Shown here: positions 37,366 to 58,186 of the stretch, piece after piece
Position numbering within the stretch: position 1 is the first letter of the stretch
How the letters are laid out: the number at the start of each line of letters is the position of its first letter
Source of the DNA: Syngnathus acus
Lineage: Eukaryota; Chordata; Actinopteri; Syngnathiformes; Syngnathidae
Assembly (NCBI RefSeq): GCF_901709675.1
Contig: NC_051102.1
Location: 1,022,912-1,086,911 of the forward strand
DNA length: 64,000 bases
Direction: 5' to 3'
Notes under the pieces: model-generated
Database searches by the model: none
Seen by the model: only the letters and a program-made list of their open reading frames with translations
What the model was told of the DNA's origin: nothing
Position numbers and translations under genes: made by a program

Positions 37366-40300
37366 TTACCGTCTCTTTCGTCGTGAATATAGCTGGACCA
37401 AACCATATGCAATAGCAGGCCAAAGTGCTGTCATCACCATTGTAATTGGAGAATGCTCAAATGCCCACCAAGATGGTGTCAAAAACTGTGGAGAAGTTAT
37501 AACATAAACTGAGGAGAAGTTATAACATAAACTGACAATCTTTTATTTACAGATAGAAATACTGTATGCGAATACCTTTCGTGCTATAGGTAGAGCATCT
37601 GCACACCTTGCTAACGATGATCTTGACTTGAAATGATAAAATACAGAACAACACTGTTACCATAACCCCTGTTGCACATTTTTTGAAAGACCTAGAGTTT
37701 TACCTGCTCTACGGTGAGTTCTTCTAAAGTGTGCAGCCGATGTAGCACATCAGTCATGTCATCCTGCAATCTCAAAAGAGCTGTAAATATTTGCTCATTG
37801 ACGTTCCCCCAAGAAGTTGTGCTGGGGCGTGTGCAGTGTGACGCATTGTCACGGGTAGGCAACCATAGTTGAGAGCTGCAGGCGGTCTTTGGCGACTGAG
37901 AATCTGAAAGATAACCCGCAAAGTCACAGTATAAGATAAAATGTCCTGCTTACACCTTTGAACTCAATTTATATTTAGGTGTAGATGTGCTACAGTTATT
38001 GCTTTATTTACCTCTAAGAAATGTGTGAGTCTCTTTACTGTAAGAATCAACTCGGAGTAAGTAGTCTTCTGCTTTAAGGTCGGAGGAGCTCTCAAACCAA
38101 AGATCTTGCTCCTTTTCCAAAGCAGATGTTGCTCCACCTGACCGGATTTGTGATGTCGACAGAATCTTGTTGGAGAAACATGACGTAATATCAACTCAAC
38201 TCAGTTTGGTTTGTAGACCGCTTAAAGAAAATAATGCAAATTCAGAACTGCACACGAATAGAATATAAAACAATTGAATATATTCAAATTCAGAAACATC
38301 AGCCGCATCCACATGCACCACTTAATCTCAACAGGGTAAACAAAATTAAAACAATACAAACAAATGTGACACTGAAACAAGAGTAGAATCTCAAAATGTG
38401 TTAAAAGCTCAATGAATAAAGTATTTTGTAAATCATTGTGTGGAAGTTTTAGTTTATCTAGACTCACATTTAACTGAATATAATGTTTGCTATGTGTTAC
38501 AATTAGCTATGACCTGGTAAAGGATTTTTTTTTGGGTTGAGCACCGTGAAGAAACTGTTTCATAGCCGCAGGGAACTTTCTCAGCTCATTTCCAGAGCAA
38601 AAACAAAATATGCAAATGTTCCACATTGTGGAACGTAATCCTTTAATGCGGAACAAACCTTCTCCATGGCTGGATGATCCATTGAATCACAAAATTCCTC
38701 ATCATCAGAGTCTGCCAAGTGGTAGTTCTTCTTAACAGCATCTTTATGGTTGGAAAAAAAAAAAAAAGATATTGTAATATCCAAATATGATGAAATGCTC
38801 TATAGTATTGTAATCATTTGAAATGCACACTGTTACCAGTTTGTTGCTCATTATAGTTCATGTCGGTGGGGCTGCACGTGCTGTGTTCTTTAGCGTAGGC
38901 CAGCTCTTCCTCCTCCACGTCACTATTGAGCGAGCTGTGGGTCAACGAGGACACGCTCGCTTCCACGCTGCTGCTCGACCTCCTGGTTGAACACCTCAGC
39001 CTGGGCTCAGGGCTCCACGCTGTAACGGGAGTGGAAAGAAAAGACAGGATGTTTTATAAACTACAAATCTGGCAATGCTGATGTCAATTACAATAGATTC
39101 ATTTTCTATCTGCCTTGTCTTTGTTGATTATGTTGTCCTGCTCACTCATTTCACCTTTTTGGGGATATTGACCATCATCCTTGCATTTGACCCCCTCTGC
39201 TCCATTAAAACTCATGGCACGTTCTTCTTCTTGAAAGTTTTGTATATCGTCCCACAGATCTCCATAGCCTGTAAAGTGACACAGAAAATTCTCTGATTAA
39301 ATCTTTATCAAATTAAAAGAAGCACCAAAGTTTGTAACGTTTATATAAAAATCTGTGTCAATGTCAGACAAAATATTGACTTTATGAAAGACAAATTTGC
39401 TCTAATATAGTTGAACAAAATCCCGAGCGCGGCACCGCTGCTGCTCACTGCTCCCCTCTCCCCCAGGGGATGGATTAAAATCACATGGGGATGGGTTAAA
39501 TGCAGAGGACAAATTTCACCACACCCAGATGTGTGTGTGACAATCATTGGGACTTTAATTTTTTTTAATGAAACAAAACTAAATAAACAAGGGCCAGCAA
39601 GTGGAACAAGGATGTAAAATTACAAATCACATATGACGTTTGACTTTAAGCACCAGTTGATTATTTACTTTTCTTGATACTAAATACTTGCCTTCCAATG
39701 CAGGTTTCGTTGGACTGAGCAGCTCTATACGCAAGATAAAAGAAAGAAAGAAAGACTGTTAGTAAAGCTACCACTAGACAATTAAAAGAAGTATTTGCAT
39801 CCCTCTAGCACCTAATTACTTTATATACCTGCTTGCTTTGCAAAAGGCCTTGTGAAAGGTCTGCTGTTCACCTCATTGTCTTCACCTCCATCCTCCTCTT
39901 CTTCCAAGTAGAAGTTGCCAAGTTGTTGCACCAGGTCAGACACTTCATTTGAGACTGGCATTGTCTCTAAAATCTAACATAGAAGAGTTGGAATAATTTT
40001 AGTGAGTAGTAATTATTTTAAAGAGTAAATGAATACTTTACAGTATTTCATAACTATATTACACCACTGACACCTGTAAGCTCTCAACATCATCACCATC
40101 TTGACCAGTCATGAGGAATTTTAAACTGAATTCATCATTTTACAGTCATGCATAGCATTCTACCATTCCAAGATTAGTTTTTGTTCAGAAAAACTCAATA
40201 GCTATAAATCTGACAAATGAAGCAAGTTTTGTTTTTTGTTTTTTTGTAAAACAGAACATCAATCGTTTTAATTGGTTATGAAAACAAAACAAGAAAATAC

Positions 40301-42072
40301 CAGCTGGATGTTTTCAATATAAATCTTCATGGCTTCTTCTTTAGTCATGTTTCCCAAAGAGCTCCATGCATTCCTGGCAATAAAATAAATAAATAAACAA
40401 ATAAATAAATAAATATACTGTATAAATATAAGGCGGCTCAGTGGAGCACTGGTTACCACGTCCGCCTCACAGTTAGGAGGGTGCCGGTTTGATTCCACCT
40501 CTAACCCACCCTGTGTGGCGTTTGCATGTTCTCCCCGTGCCCACGTGGGTTTTCCCCGGGCACTCCGGTTTCCTCCCACATCCAAAAAACATGCTTGGTA
40601 GGCCAATTGAGCACTCCGAATTGCCTCTAGGTGTGAGTGCGAGTGCGGATGGTTGTTCGTCTCTGTGTGCCCTGCGATCGGCTGGCAACCGGTTCAGGGT
40701 GTCCCACTGCTGGGATGGGCTCCTGCATGCCCACGACTCCCGTGGGGACAAGCGGTACAGAAAATGGATGGATGAATATAAATAAAAAAAGTCAAAGTGT
40801 GGTGAAATTTGTCCAAGTTTTGATCCATCCCCTGGGGGAGAGGGGAGCAGTGAGCAGCAGCAGTGCTGCACTCAGGAATCATTTGGTGATCAAACCCCCC
40901 AATTCCAACCTTTGATGCTAAGTGCCAAGCAGGGTGGCAATGGGTCCCATTTTTATCATCTTTGGTATGAACATCTCTACAGACCCTTCTCACCCAGGTT
41001 GCAGTCTGTTTGAACTACTCCCCTCCGGACGGCGTTATAGAGCTCGGTACGCCAAAACCAGCAGACACCGAGACAGCTTCTTCCCCCAGGCTGTTGCTCT
41101 GATGAACTCACACCACTCATAGAGTCTCAGAGGCATTACTGTGCAATAACATCCTGCTCTTCACACCTTTTGAATTTGTCTACACTGTTTTTGCCATTAT
41201 TCACATGTCCTGAGTGTTGTTAGTCACCTATATGTTGAACAGAGGGTGTGTTTTACCAAAGTCAAATTCCTTGTTTGGCACGCTCAAACATGGCGAATAA
41301 ATACTCTTGAATCTTGAATCTTGAATGACCCGGCTGGGGTTGGAACCCACAACCTTTCAGTCTCAGGGCGGACACTCTACCACTAGGTCACTAGACTGGT
41401 GACAAATCTCACCAAGGTGAGAGTAGTACATATAATATCTTTCTTACAGGCCATATTGTGGCCGAAGGAAAAACTAGTGACAATTTTTCAGATTTTCGAT
41501 TTCAAATTGAAAGCAAATTGATGCAAAATTAGCACAATAATATATAGTACATATTTGCCATGCAAATAGAAACGGCACTTTTAAAAACTGCTTACCATTT
41601 GTTTTTTTCATGTGACTCCCAGAAACCTGTTGGTCTGGTAAAGCTGCAAGGCCCCATGGTGGCTTGCTTGTAGTAACTATAAAACATCAGCATCATGTCA
41701 TCCGACAGCTGGAAAGGGCCTGAAGAAGATAAGTATAATTGTAAACATGAGTATTACAATCATTGTCTATTACAATATAGTATGTCTTCTGGAGGGGTTA
41801 TTACACTTGACTGCTCCGTTAATCAGCTTGATGAACAGAAGGTGAGCCTAAAACTCTACATGTAGGTCAGCTTGAACTGATACTTTACACAGTAGCATGT
41901 TATTCTGTGTTGAACAAATTCAGCCAATTAAAAAAAACGTAACGCCATAGTATCAATTCTTTACCATGATGAACAGAAAAAAAAAGAGTGTACCTTCTTT
42001 CGGCAAGCTCCTGATCACTTTGACAGCAGCAGCGAATTTAGCCTGCAGGGTGTGTTGGTCCTCCTGTGCCAT
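37366..42072 (-). CDS. acbd5: Acyl-CoA-binding domain protein 5 (peroxisome-ER tether)
   Basis: Eleven exons in coding order: 41994-42072, 41596-41719, 40301-40373, 39829-39973, 39692-39724, 39155-39268, 38837-39019, 38659-38741, 38012-38165, 37704-37903, 37366-37485 (TAA). They join in phase to 435 residues. The ACB domain occupies about residues 8-95 (FAAAVKVIRSLP, FYSYYKQATMGPC, AWSSLGNMTKEEAM). An acidic stretch leads to an FFAT-like motif (DEEFCDSMD, about 264-272), the VAP-binding site that docks peroxisomes to the ER. A coiled coil (NEQIFTALLRLQDDM) precedes the C-terminal tail anchor (residues about 405-428) and basic tail SRRKRR. The family binds very-long-chain acyl-CoA at the peroxisome surface. 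The donor after exon 39692-39724 is GC, not GT. Start ATG has a good Kozak context (GTCACCATGG). Confidence 0.96.
39425..39560 (+). mobile_element. SINE-2 3' fragment
   Basis: It matches the second half of the SINE at about 46452-46765 (CCCGAGCGCGGCACCGCTGC through GGGACTTTAAT), lacks the tRNA head, and lies in an acbd5 intron. Confidence 0.85.
40432..40778 (+). mobile_element. tRNA-derived SINE (SINE-1 family)
   Basis: It starts GGCGGCTCAGTGGAGCACTG, has the B-box-like GGTTTGATTCC and ends AAATGGATGGATG. It lies in an acbd5 intron in antisense to the gene, 60 bp from exon 40301-40373. The open frames here are SINE sequence. Confidence 0.88.
40795..41396 (-). mobile_element. tRNA-derived SINE (SINE-2 family) split by a LINE fragment
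   Basis: Read on the minus strand, the head CTAGTGACCTAGTGGTAGAG and B-box GGTTCCAACCC come from 41396-41325 and the body from 40970-40795. The SINE-2 copy at about 46452-46765 shows these halves joined (GGGTCATACCAAAGA), so the sequence between them is an insertion. Confidence 0.85.
40971..41324 (+). mobile_element. 5'-truncated LINE 3' end inserted in a SINE
   Basis: It encodes the last residues of a reverse-transcriptase ORF (LFELLPSGRRYRARYAKTS, RDSFFPQAVALMN), then a 3'UTR with AATAAA and a TCTTGAATCTTGAATCTTGA tail. It belongs to the same family as, or a close relative of, 1966-2500. A short ATGA direct repeat flanks it. Confidence 0.8.
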
Positions 42073-50890
<8,818 letters not shown>

Positions 50891-53428
50891 GGAAAAATAA
50901 AATAAAACACACCTAAAATGGATTCTAAGGTAAAACAATGAAGGTGTACAGATGAATGCGGCTCTTGCAGCTCTCATCTCTCATTTTGAATGAAGTGCCA
51001 TGGCAAAATGTTTGGAAACGTACCATTTTGGCTTGAGAAAAGCACAATGGCTGCTGAAGCTTTTGGAAGAGCCATTTCTGTAGTTTACAACATGAAGGGA
51101 GGCGATAAAAGCATTTCAGCAGCAATTTTTCATTCCAAACTTCAACTATTTGCCTCGTCAGACATGAGAAGGCTGAATATTTTTAAATGTTTGAGTTCAT
51201 ATGTTAGTGCAGCACAGCCAGTATCATATTTGCAGTCCAGTTCTTCCACAAAGTGCTGCATCACTGAGAGTGAAACTTACCGTTGTGTTGCTGTGCCCTC
51301 TTGCGCTGTATACCCGCAGACTGGCCACGTGGTTCCCTCTACCTGAAAATTCCACTCTACCCTATCAAGAAAAAAAAAAACAATCATTAGCACACGACTG
51401 AATGTCAAACTTGTTTTGTCGGACTCAAGCGATATTACAGAGGGAAGAAAGCAACATTACTTTTTAGGGATTTATTATGATATTACCTAAAACACTGAAA
51501 ATGGTTTAGTAGATCTGCTGTGGTAAACAAAACCTCCTTTTATTTCTGCCACTTTTATTTTTTCGCGTGTGTAAACCTGAGCTTCTCCTTTTCCATGAGT
51601 GGAAGGCTACATACTGGCCACTCAATCAAAGGACAGATGCACCTAGCACACACATTTTTCAAGCAGGAGGAAATAAGACTAACCTGGATAAAAACTCACA
51701 AAAGCACAGGAAGAACCCAATACACAAAAGTCTGAGCCACATTGAAGCCCAGAACTTTTTATTGTGAGGCAGACATACTAGCCACCTCTGTAACCGTGCC
51801 ACTAATGGATAAATAACAATAAGTTAACAAATCTTCTAAAATGTACAATACACGTTTTCTAATGTTTTAGATGATATTTGTGGGATCCCTTTAAAAATAT
51901 TCAACTGGGTGTATGTAGAATCCCAAAATATTCTGCTCTCTAACTTGTACATAAAGTGTGACGTGAGATGCTAACAGTACAGTAAAGTGCATTTGTCTGC
52001 TTTTTTTCCCCTAGTGAATTTCCATTTGTTTCAATGGAGGTGGTGCCAAGAGTAGATTACATAGTTTAATTTGTTTCACTTGAGCATGAATTTTTTTTTC
52101 ATCGGTCCAACGTGTACCGTGGAAACCGTCAGTCATCGCCACTGCATATTGCTAATGTGCTGTCCAGACACTGTAGCAAATTTGTTTCGTCTTCAAGTGT
52201 ATGTGTGCGTGAGATCATGTATTTGCTCCTGTCGTTTTCTCTGACTGCATCGGACTAGTCCAGAATCTCACACATACTTGTTTTCTGCTGGTGTGTGTGT
52301 GTGGTGCTTTAATACATCGGTGCTTAACAACAGTGATCATCAACCCAAACAACCTCGAATCAGAAGAGAAATGTAACAAGGTCGCCTTGTTTGTCTGTTT
52401 TTCTCCAGTGGGAGAACAATCAGCCATTTTGATTGTAATCGTCTCTGCAATGCAGTGAATGTAGTTACTGTAGGAGTGGCGTGATTGACAACCAACAAAC
52501 TGTATGGACAGAAATATTGGAACACTTTTTTTTTTCCAAACTCTTCCCACCAGTTGGATGTATAGAGTTTCAGAACCAAGAGCTGAAAAATGCCTGAGGT
52601 AGCTTGCTGTCTGATGCTATGATACAATCATTTACGGCAGTCAACATCAATGAGTACACTTTTGAAATTTAATCTCATGAATTGGTTATATAGCATTAGT
52701 CAATATGAATGCACAAAAATGACTGCAATAAATTACATATTTGGGGGAAAAAAACAATTCATATGGTGTTTAATATTCTTCTAAAAAAAAATTACGTTAT
52801 CACTGAAATTGATGAAAATTTGACTTTTCAAAGGATGTGTACACATTTATGTTGAGTACTGTTTATCAAAGGGGCTTATTCAGAAAATGAACATAATCGG
52901 AATGCCTTTTGCTATTTTAATGAAGAGCCCCCACCCCCCCAAAAATAAAACATGCTGCCGATTCAGTATTCATTCATTTACGTGCATGAACGTTTGTAAA
53001 CATTTCCTGTGAATACATCTCATTTATGATTGTACTTTTCCATCATGCGGTGACTCGCGTGGGGGAACTAAAATGACTTTTCTATGTATTTCTAGCTTTG
53101 CATTCCACTTGTTTTTACATCCACTGTTGCTTTGGAGTAGCGAACAAACGTTTGCTCACACTTTGTATGTAAATGATTTATTTATACTTTTTCATAGAGA
53201 AATCATGGGTCAACCACTAATGTGCAGAACTTTGTAATGTTTATCACATAGCGTCATTTCAGGGCATCACATGTCTGGATGCCGATTTCTTTTTTCTATG
53301 TGTGTCTTTCGTATGATGGGGGAAAAAGATTGGTAACTTAAGTGTTTACGAGAAGAAAACAGAATATTTGTCTTCTCTCAATTTGTACATAGGATGTGTT
53401 CATTGAAATTCATGTACAGTCTTTTTGT

Positions 53429-53434
53429 AATAAA
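53429..53434 (+). terminator. abi1: Distal polyadenylation signal of abi1 (AATAAA)
   Basis: The 2.5 kb after the abi1 stop has no other gene and reads as a long 3'UTR. AATAAA followed by a T/GT-rich stretch suggests its end near 53450. An earlier AATAAA near 52727 could give a shorter form, and AAATAAAATAAAA occurs just after the stop (about 50896). Confidence 0.55.
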
Positions 53435-54099
53435 CAATTCATTGAAAAAAATACTTCATGTTAATAAAGAGATTTTTTCATTTTACATTATATAAGTTCA
53501 AGCACAAACTTTTTCTTTGGTGGACTTGTAGTTTTCTTTAAATCCAGCAGAGGGCAAAGTGCAGTAACAGCATATGGCATGGAGGAGTTCACCACAATGA
53601 CATGTGTGTCATGATGATGACTGATCCTATTCCTTGGACTGCCCCCCTTCAGTTTATGCGCACAATAATGAATCAAACCTCGGGCTGTGATTGCCTCTGT
53701 CAGTTGTCTGCAATGTTTTTCTTGGCCACTCACTCTTATACAATAAGAGGCTTATACGCTTCAGACAGAATCCGTGGCCATGACCCATGGTCTAATCCAG
53801 ATGCGATGACCTCACATTACTGTGTCAACCTAGATAGTATTTTTTTTTTTACCTCAAAGGCTGCCAGATCAATACCAGATTGGTGAGGTAGACTCCAAGC
53901 GATTTGCCCCAATCACCTCTTGTAACCTTGTCCAACTTCAAAAACTTCATCCATGGGCCACGTGGCTATAGAGCTCATCTCACATGGTCATCATTTGAGA
54001 AAGAATGTAACTCAAGTTAATTCATATCATACTGCCTGGCTAAAATCCTCTGACAGAATAAAATGAGCCATGCATGCATATTTACACATCTATTGACTA

Positions 54100-55708
54100 C
54101 CGTATTTTCCGCCCTAAAAGGCGCACCTAAAAACCTAAAATTTTCTCAAAATTTATATGCGCCTTATAGGCCAGTGCGCCTTATATATGGATCAACTGAT
54201 GAATTTGTTGATCCATACTGGTTGTACACAGTGCTCTGCCAAAATGTTTCAGTACGTTTTAGTACGACTAGTAAATTACGAGGTCGCATCGCTTCCCAGC
54301 ATTACGGCAACTGTAGTCAGGGGGCGTCACCGAATAGCTGTTGTACCCGCGAGGCTATTTCATGTCAAAATAGGCTGCTCTGTTAATGTTTAGAGTAAAT
54401 CTACGGATTGATATGGAAGGGAAACATAGGTAAGTAGTACCAATGCGTTAGATCGAACTTTAGTCAGTTCCGATCATTTTATAGGAGATCGTTTGAGAAA
54501 CGCGATTGTTTACACTTTGCTGAGGCTCATGGGAGATTGCGAGCTGAGGCTCGTGAGACTTTGCGGATGGCTAATGCTATTGCGATAGCTGCTATACGTA
54601 CCAGGCTATTTCATGTCAAAATAGGCTGCTCTGTTAATGTTTTGAGTAAATCTACGGATCGATATGGAAGGGAAACATAGGTAAGTAGTACCAATGCGTT
54701 AGATCGAACTTTAGTCAGTTCCGATCATTTTATAGGAGATCGTTTGAGAAACGCGATTGTTTACACTTCGCTGAGGCTCATGGGAGATTGCGAGCTGAGG
54801 CTCGTGAGACTTTGCGGATGGCTAATGCTATTGCGATAGCTGCTATACGTACCAGGCTATTTCATGTCAAAATAGGCTGCTCTGTTAATGTTTCGAGTAA
54901 ATCTACGGATCGATATGGAAGGGAAACATAGGTAAGTAGTACCAATGCGTTAGATCGAACTTTAGTCAGTTCCGATCATTTTATAGGAGATTGTTTGAGA
55001 AACGCGATTGTTTACACTTTGCTGAGGCTCATGGGAGATTGCGAGCTGAGGCTCGTGAGACTTTGCGGATGGCTAATGCTATTGCGATAGCTGCTATACG
55101 TACCAGGCTATTTCATGTCAAAATAGGCTGCTCTGTTAATGTTTCGAGTAAATCTACGGATCGATATGGAAGGGAAACATAGGTAAGTAGTACCAATGCG
55201 TTAGATCGAACTTTAGTCAGTTCCGATCATTTTATAGGAGATCATTTGAGAAACGCGATTGTTTACACTTTGCTGAGGCTCATGGGAGATTGCGAGCTGA
55301 GGCTCGTGAGACTTTGCGGATGGCTAATGCTATTGCGATAGCTGCTATACGTACCAGGCTATTTCATGTCAAAATAGGCTGCTCTGTTAATGTTTCGAGT
55401 AAATCTACGGATCGATATGGAAGGGAAACATAGGTAAGTAGTACCAATGCGTTAGATCGAACTTTAGTCAGTTCTGATCATTTTATAGGAGATCGTTTGA
55501 GAAACGCGATTGTTTACAGAGGGCTCGTTGGTTATTGGCTAGTGGATGCATACCGCAACCCTAGTCAACCTCAGTTTGATGCAGTATAGCTTCTATTTTA
55601 TGCGCCTTATAATCCGGTGCGCCTTATATATGGACAAAGTTTTAAAATGGGCCGTTCATTGAAGGTGCGCCTTATAACCCGGTGCGCCTTTTAGGGCGGA
55701 AAATACGG
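54100..55708. mobile_element. TA-flanked pogo-like element, family C, expanded by a tandem array
   Basis: Ends are CCGTATTTTCCGCCCTAAAA and its inverse TTTTAGGGCGGAAAATACGG, flanked by TA (54098-54099, 55709-55710). Subterminal motifs GGTGCGCCTTATA(A/T) repeat at both ends. The interior is almost entirely a 251-bp tandem array. No transposase frame. The stretch 53456-54097 on its left shows nothing recognisable. Confidence 0.75.
54353..55520. repeat. 251-bp tandem array, about 4.6 copies
   Basis: The marker GGCTATTTCATGTCAAAATA occurs at 54353, 54604, 54855, 55106 and 55357, exactly 251 bp apart, and units differ by only a few bases. Since 251 is not a multiple of three, the frames are not conserved as protein. 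Confidence 0.97.
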
Positions 55709-55710
55709 TA

Positions 55711-56761
55711 ATTTAGTTTTTTATGGACTTGATGTTTGAAGTCATATTTGTCAAAAGGATGTACAAAACATACACTGAAATATTACAATCCATCACACCA
55801 TCCACAATCGGACCAAAAGATCAAGTAGCAAAAGCAAAGTTTGACACATTTTACAGCGATGCCAGCGATGTCTCTGTTGTGCTGCTTATCCCACTTGCTT
55901 TTCTTCCACGTTTATATTAACCTAAAATATGAAACATAGGCCCCTGAATACGCCTCAGCCATTAATCAATTTACAGTCTTGAAACTGTTTCGTATTCCAG
56001 AGGGTAGGCTCACTTTGTTTACATACGCTATAAACACAGAGTCCATTAAACTATTCGCTGGGCTGATGAGATCCATATGAAAGTGGCACATTTGAATCAA
56101 TTTTCACCTTTCAGCTCAATCCCAAGAATGTTTTGTAATTTTTCACCTGTCTGTATAGTGATCATATAGTGGCCTAACCCTTTCCCCCTTTAATTTGCCT
56201 CGTTTGTATATTTAGCATATAGAGTGCGCTTGCACTTTCCTGCCCTAAGCATCCATTAATCAAATCACACGTTGCTTCTAAATTCCAAGCTCTAATTAAA
56301 GAGATTGCTGCTGCGGTCGCACAAATGAACCAACACAGTGGCGGCAAACAGACGGATGCCGAAGCCAAGAGCCGAGTATTGAAGAGTGTTTTATTGAGAC
56401 TTAGCTGCATGAAAGGAGTCCCAAAGTGTTTCCTGTATGCAGTTAAAGCAACATGTTTTCCTTTTTGTGTGGTTGGGAGCTTCTCACTGTTTTCTCATTA
56501 CTCCACACTAGCTGCTATGAACCCAAGTTGATGGGATGGAAAATTTAACCCTCGAGTAGGCTCGATAGCGATACATAATATTAGTACTTGTTATTTTTGC
56601 AAACCCACTATACGCCATTGTTCTGTTGTTTTTCAGAGAGCAGGAGAGGAGGGAGAAACATTCAAAAATGTTTTGTGTGAGGTCGATTGGAGACGAAATG
56701 ACTTGTAAATTGAGTTTTCTGTAATGTGTGGTCGTTTACAAGAAAGGCACTTGTTGTGACA
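55711..56761. other. Intergenic stretch without recognised features
   Basis: Only short unrelated frames were seen, with no repeat family or splice-linked exon. Confidence 0.5.
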
Positions 56762-57505
56762 TAATAATAATAATAACAATTCATTAAATTTGTATAGCGC
56801 TTTTCAAAAACCCAAAGACGCTTACAGGGAACAAGGCAAAGACATACAGGAGGGGAGGGGGACGGTGAAGAGACAATGGGATAGAATTAAGAAGAGGAAA
56901 CCAGTTATGGGTAGGGGAGGTCATAGGCTTGAGAGAAGAGGTACGTTTTTAGACGGGACTTAAATATGGGGAGTGTGGGTGAGTCACAGACAGACTGAGG
57001 GAGAGAGTTCCAGAGTCGGGGTGATGTGCAGGAGAAGGCTCTGTCACAGAAGGATTTGAGTTTAGATTTTGGGACTGTCAGACGTGAAGTATTGGAGGAT
57101 CGGAGGGGACGGTTGGGGCAGTAGGGGACAAGGAGGTCGGATAGGTAAGTGGGAGCCAGGTGGTGAAGGGGTTTGAAGGTGAGGAGGAGTATCTTGAAGA
57201 TGATACGCTCCTTAATGGGGAGCCAGTGAAGAGAGTGGAGAACAGGAGTGATGTGTTCACGGGACCGGGTGTGGGTAAGGAGGCGGGCAGCAGAGTTTTG
57301 GACTAGCTGAAGTCTATGGAGTGAGTGAGCAGTGATTCCAGTGAGAAGGGAGTTGCAGTAGTCAAGCCGGGATGAGATGAAGGCGTGGATGAGGGATTCA
57401 GCGGCAGGGAGAGAGAGGCAGTGCCGGATTCTGGCGATGCGTTGGAGGAGGAAGTAGGAGGTCTTAACAACTGAGCTAACATGAGGGTGGAATGACAGTG
57501 TAGGG

Positions 57506-58186
57506 CAGTGCCGGCTCTACGCAGGGGCAAGAGGGGGCAACGCCCCCTCAAACAAATGTCCTGCCCCCTCGAATCAAACTTTTAGAAGTGAAAGATCCGC
57601 TGATAAAAATACACGTTAATCAGCCCCCTCTTCTCTCATGTCGGTGCAGTGTGTGTGCTCACACAGCCTGCTGTCAGGACTCCGCGCCCCTCCGTAAACA
57701 TCCAATCACTGTGAGTATGCAAATGAGGCAAGACGCAGCCAGAGAGTGTCAAGTTACAGTCAGCGCGGTAGGAGTTGGAAGAAGCAGTAAAAACTCCACC
57801 AAACTCGTCGTAATGACCCGTGATATAACTAATGATTAACGACAACTCAAATAATAGTTAATATAACATTCATATTATATGTTCCCCCCACCCCTGAGAG
57901 ATTGCCACCTTATTGTGGTCAGGGGGTTTGCCTGCCTCAGTGACCCTAAGAGCAATACCAGCAGAAGCTTTAATCTTCAGGTGGGACACCCAAGCTGGAC
58001 AGGTCTTAGTGTAGAGGCCTGACAGAGTGCAATCCACTTCTCCAGGTTGAGATCTGGACACACAGCTAACAACTGCCGTGAAGAAAACACTAACAGTGTT
58101 AAAAATGTGTAAAAAAAAAAAAAAGAACATGCCCCCTTCACATTTCTGACTGCCCCCTCTTATGTGCATTCCTAGAACCGGCCCTG
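57506..58186. mobile_element. hAT-type MITE inserted in the LINE, 8-bp TSD
   Basis: Ends CAGTGCCGGCTCTACGCAGG and TAGAACCGGCCCTG are inverted. The duplication GTGTAGGG flanks it (57498-57505, 58187-58194). Inside, about 57885-58075 looks like a fragment of another retroelement's leader (CCTGAGAGATTGCCACCTTA), so it may be nested again. Confidence 0.85.

Noticed and set aside
37569-37602. Possible additional acbd5 exon between 37485 and 37704
   Set aside because: No acceptor/donor pair gives a frame-preserving open exon, and exons 37704-37903 and 37366-37485 already join in phase.
54353-55520. CRISPR-like or gene-cluster reading of the 251-bp array
   Set aside because: Units are contiguous without distinct spacers, the period breaks reading frame, and the context is a vertebrate transposon.
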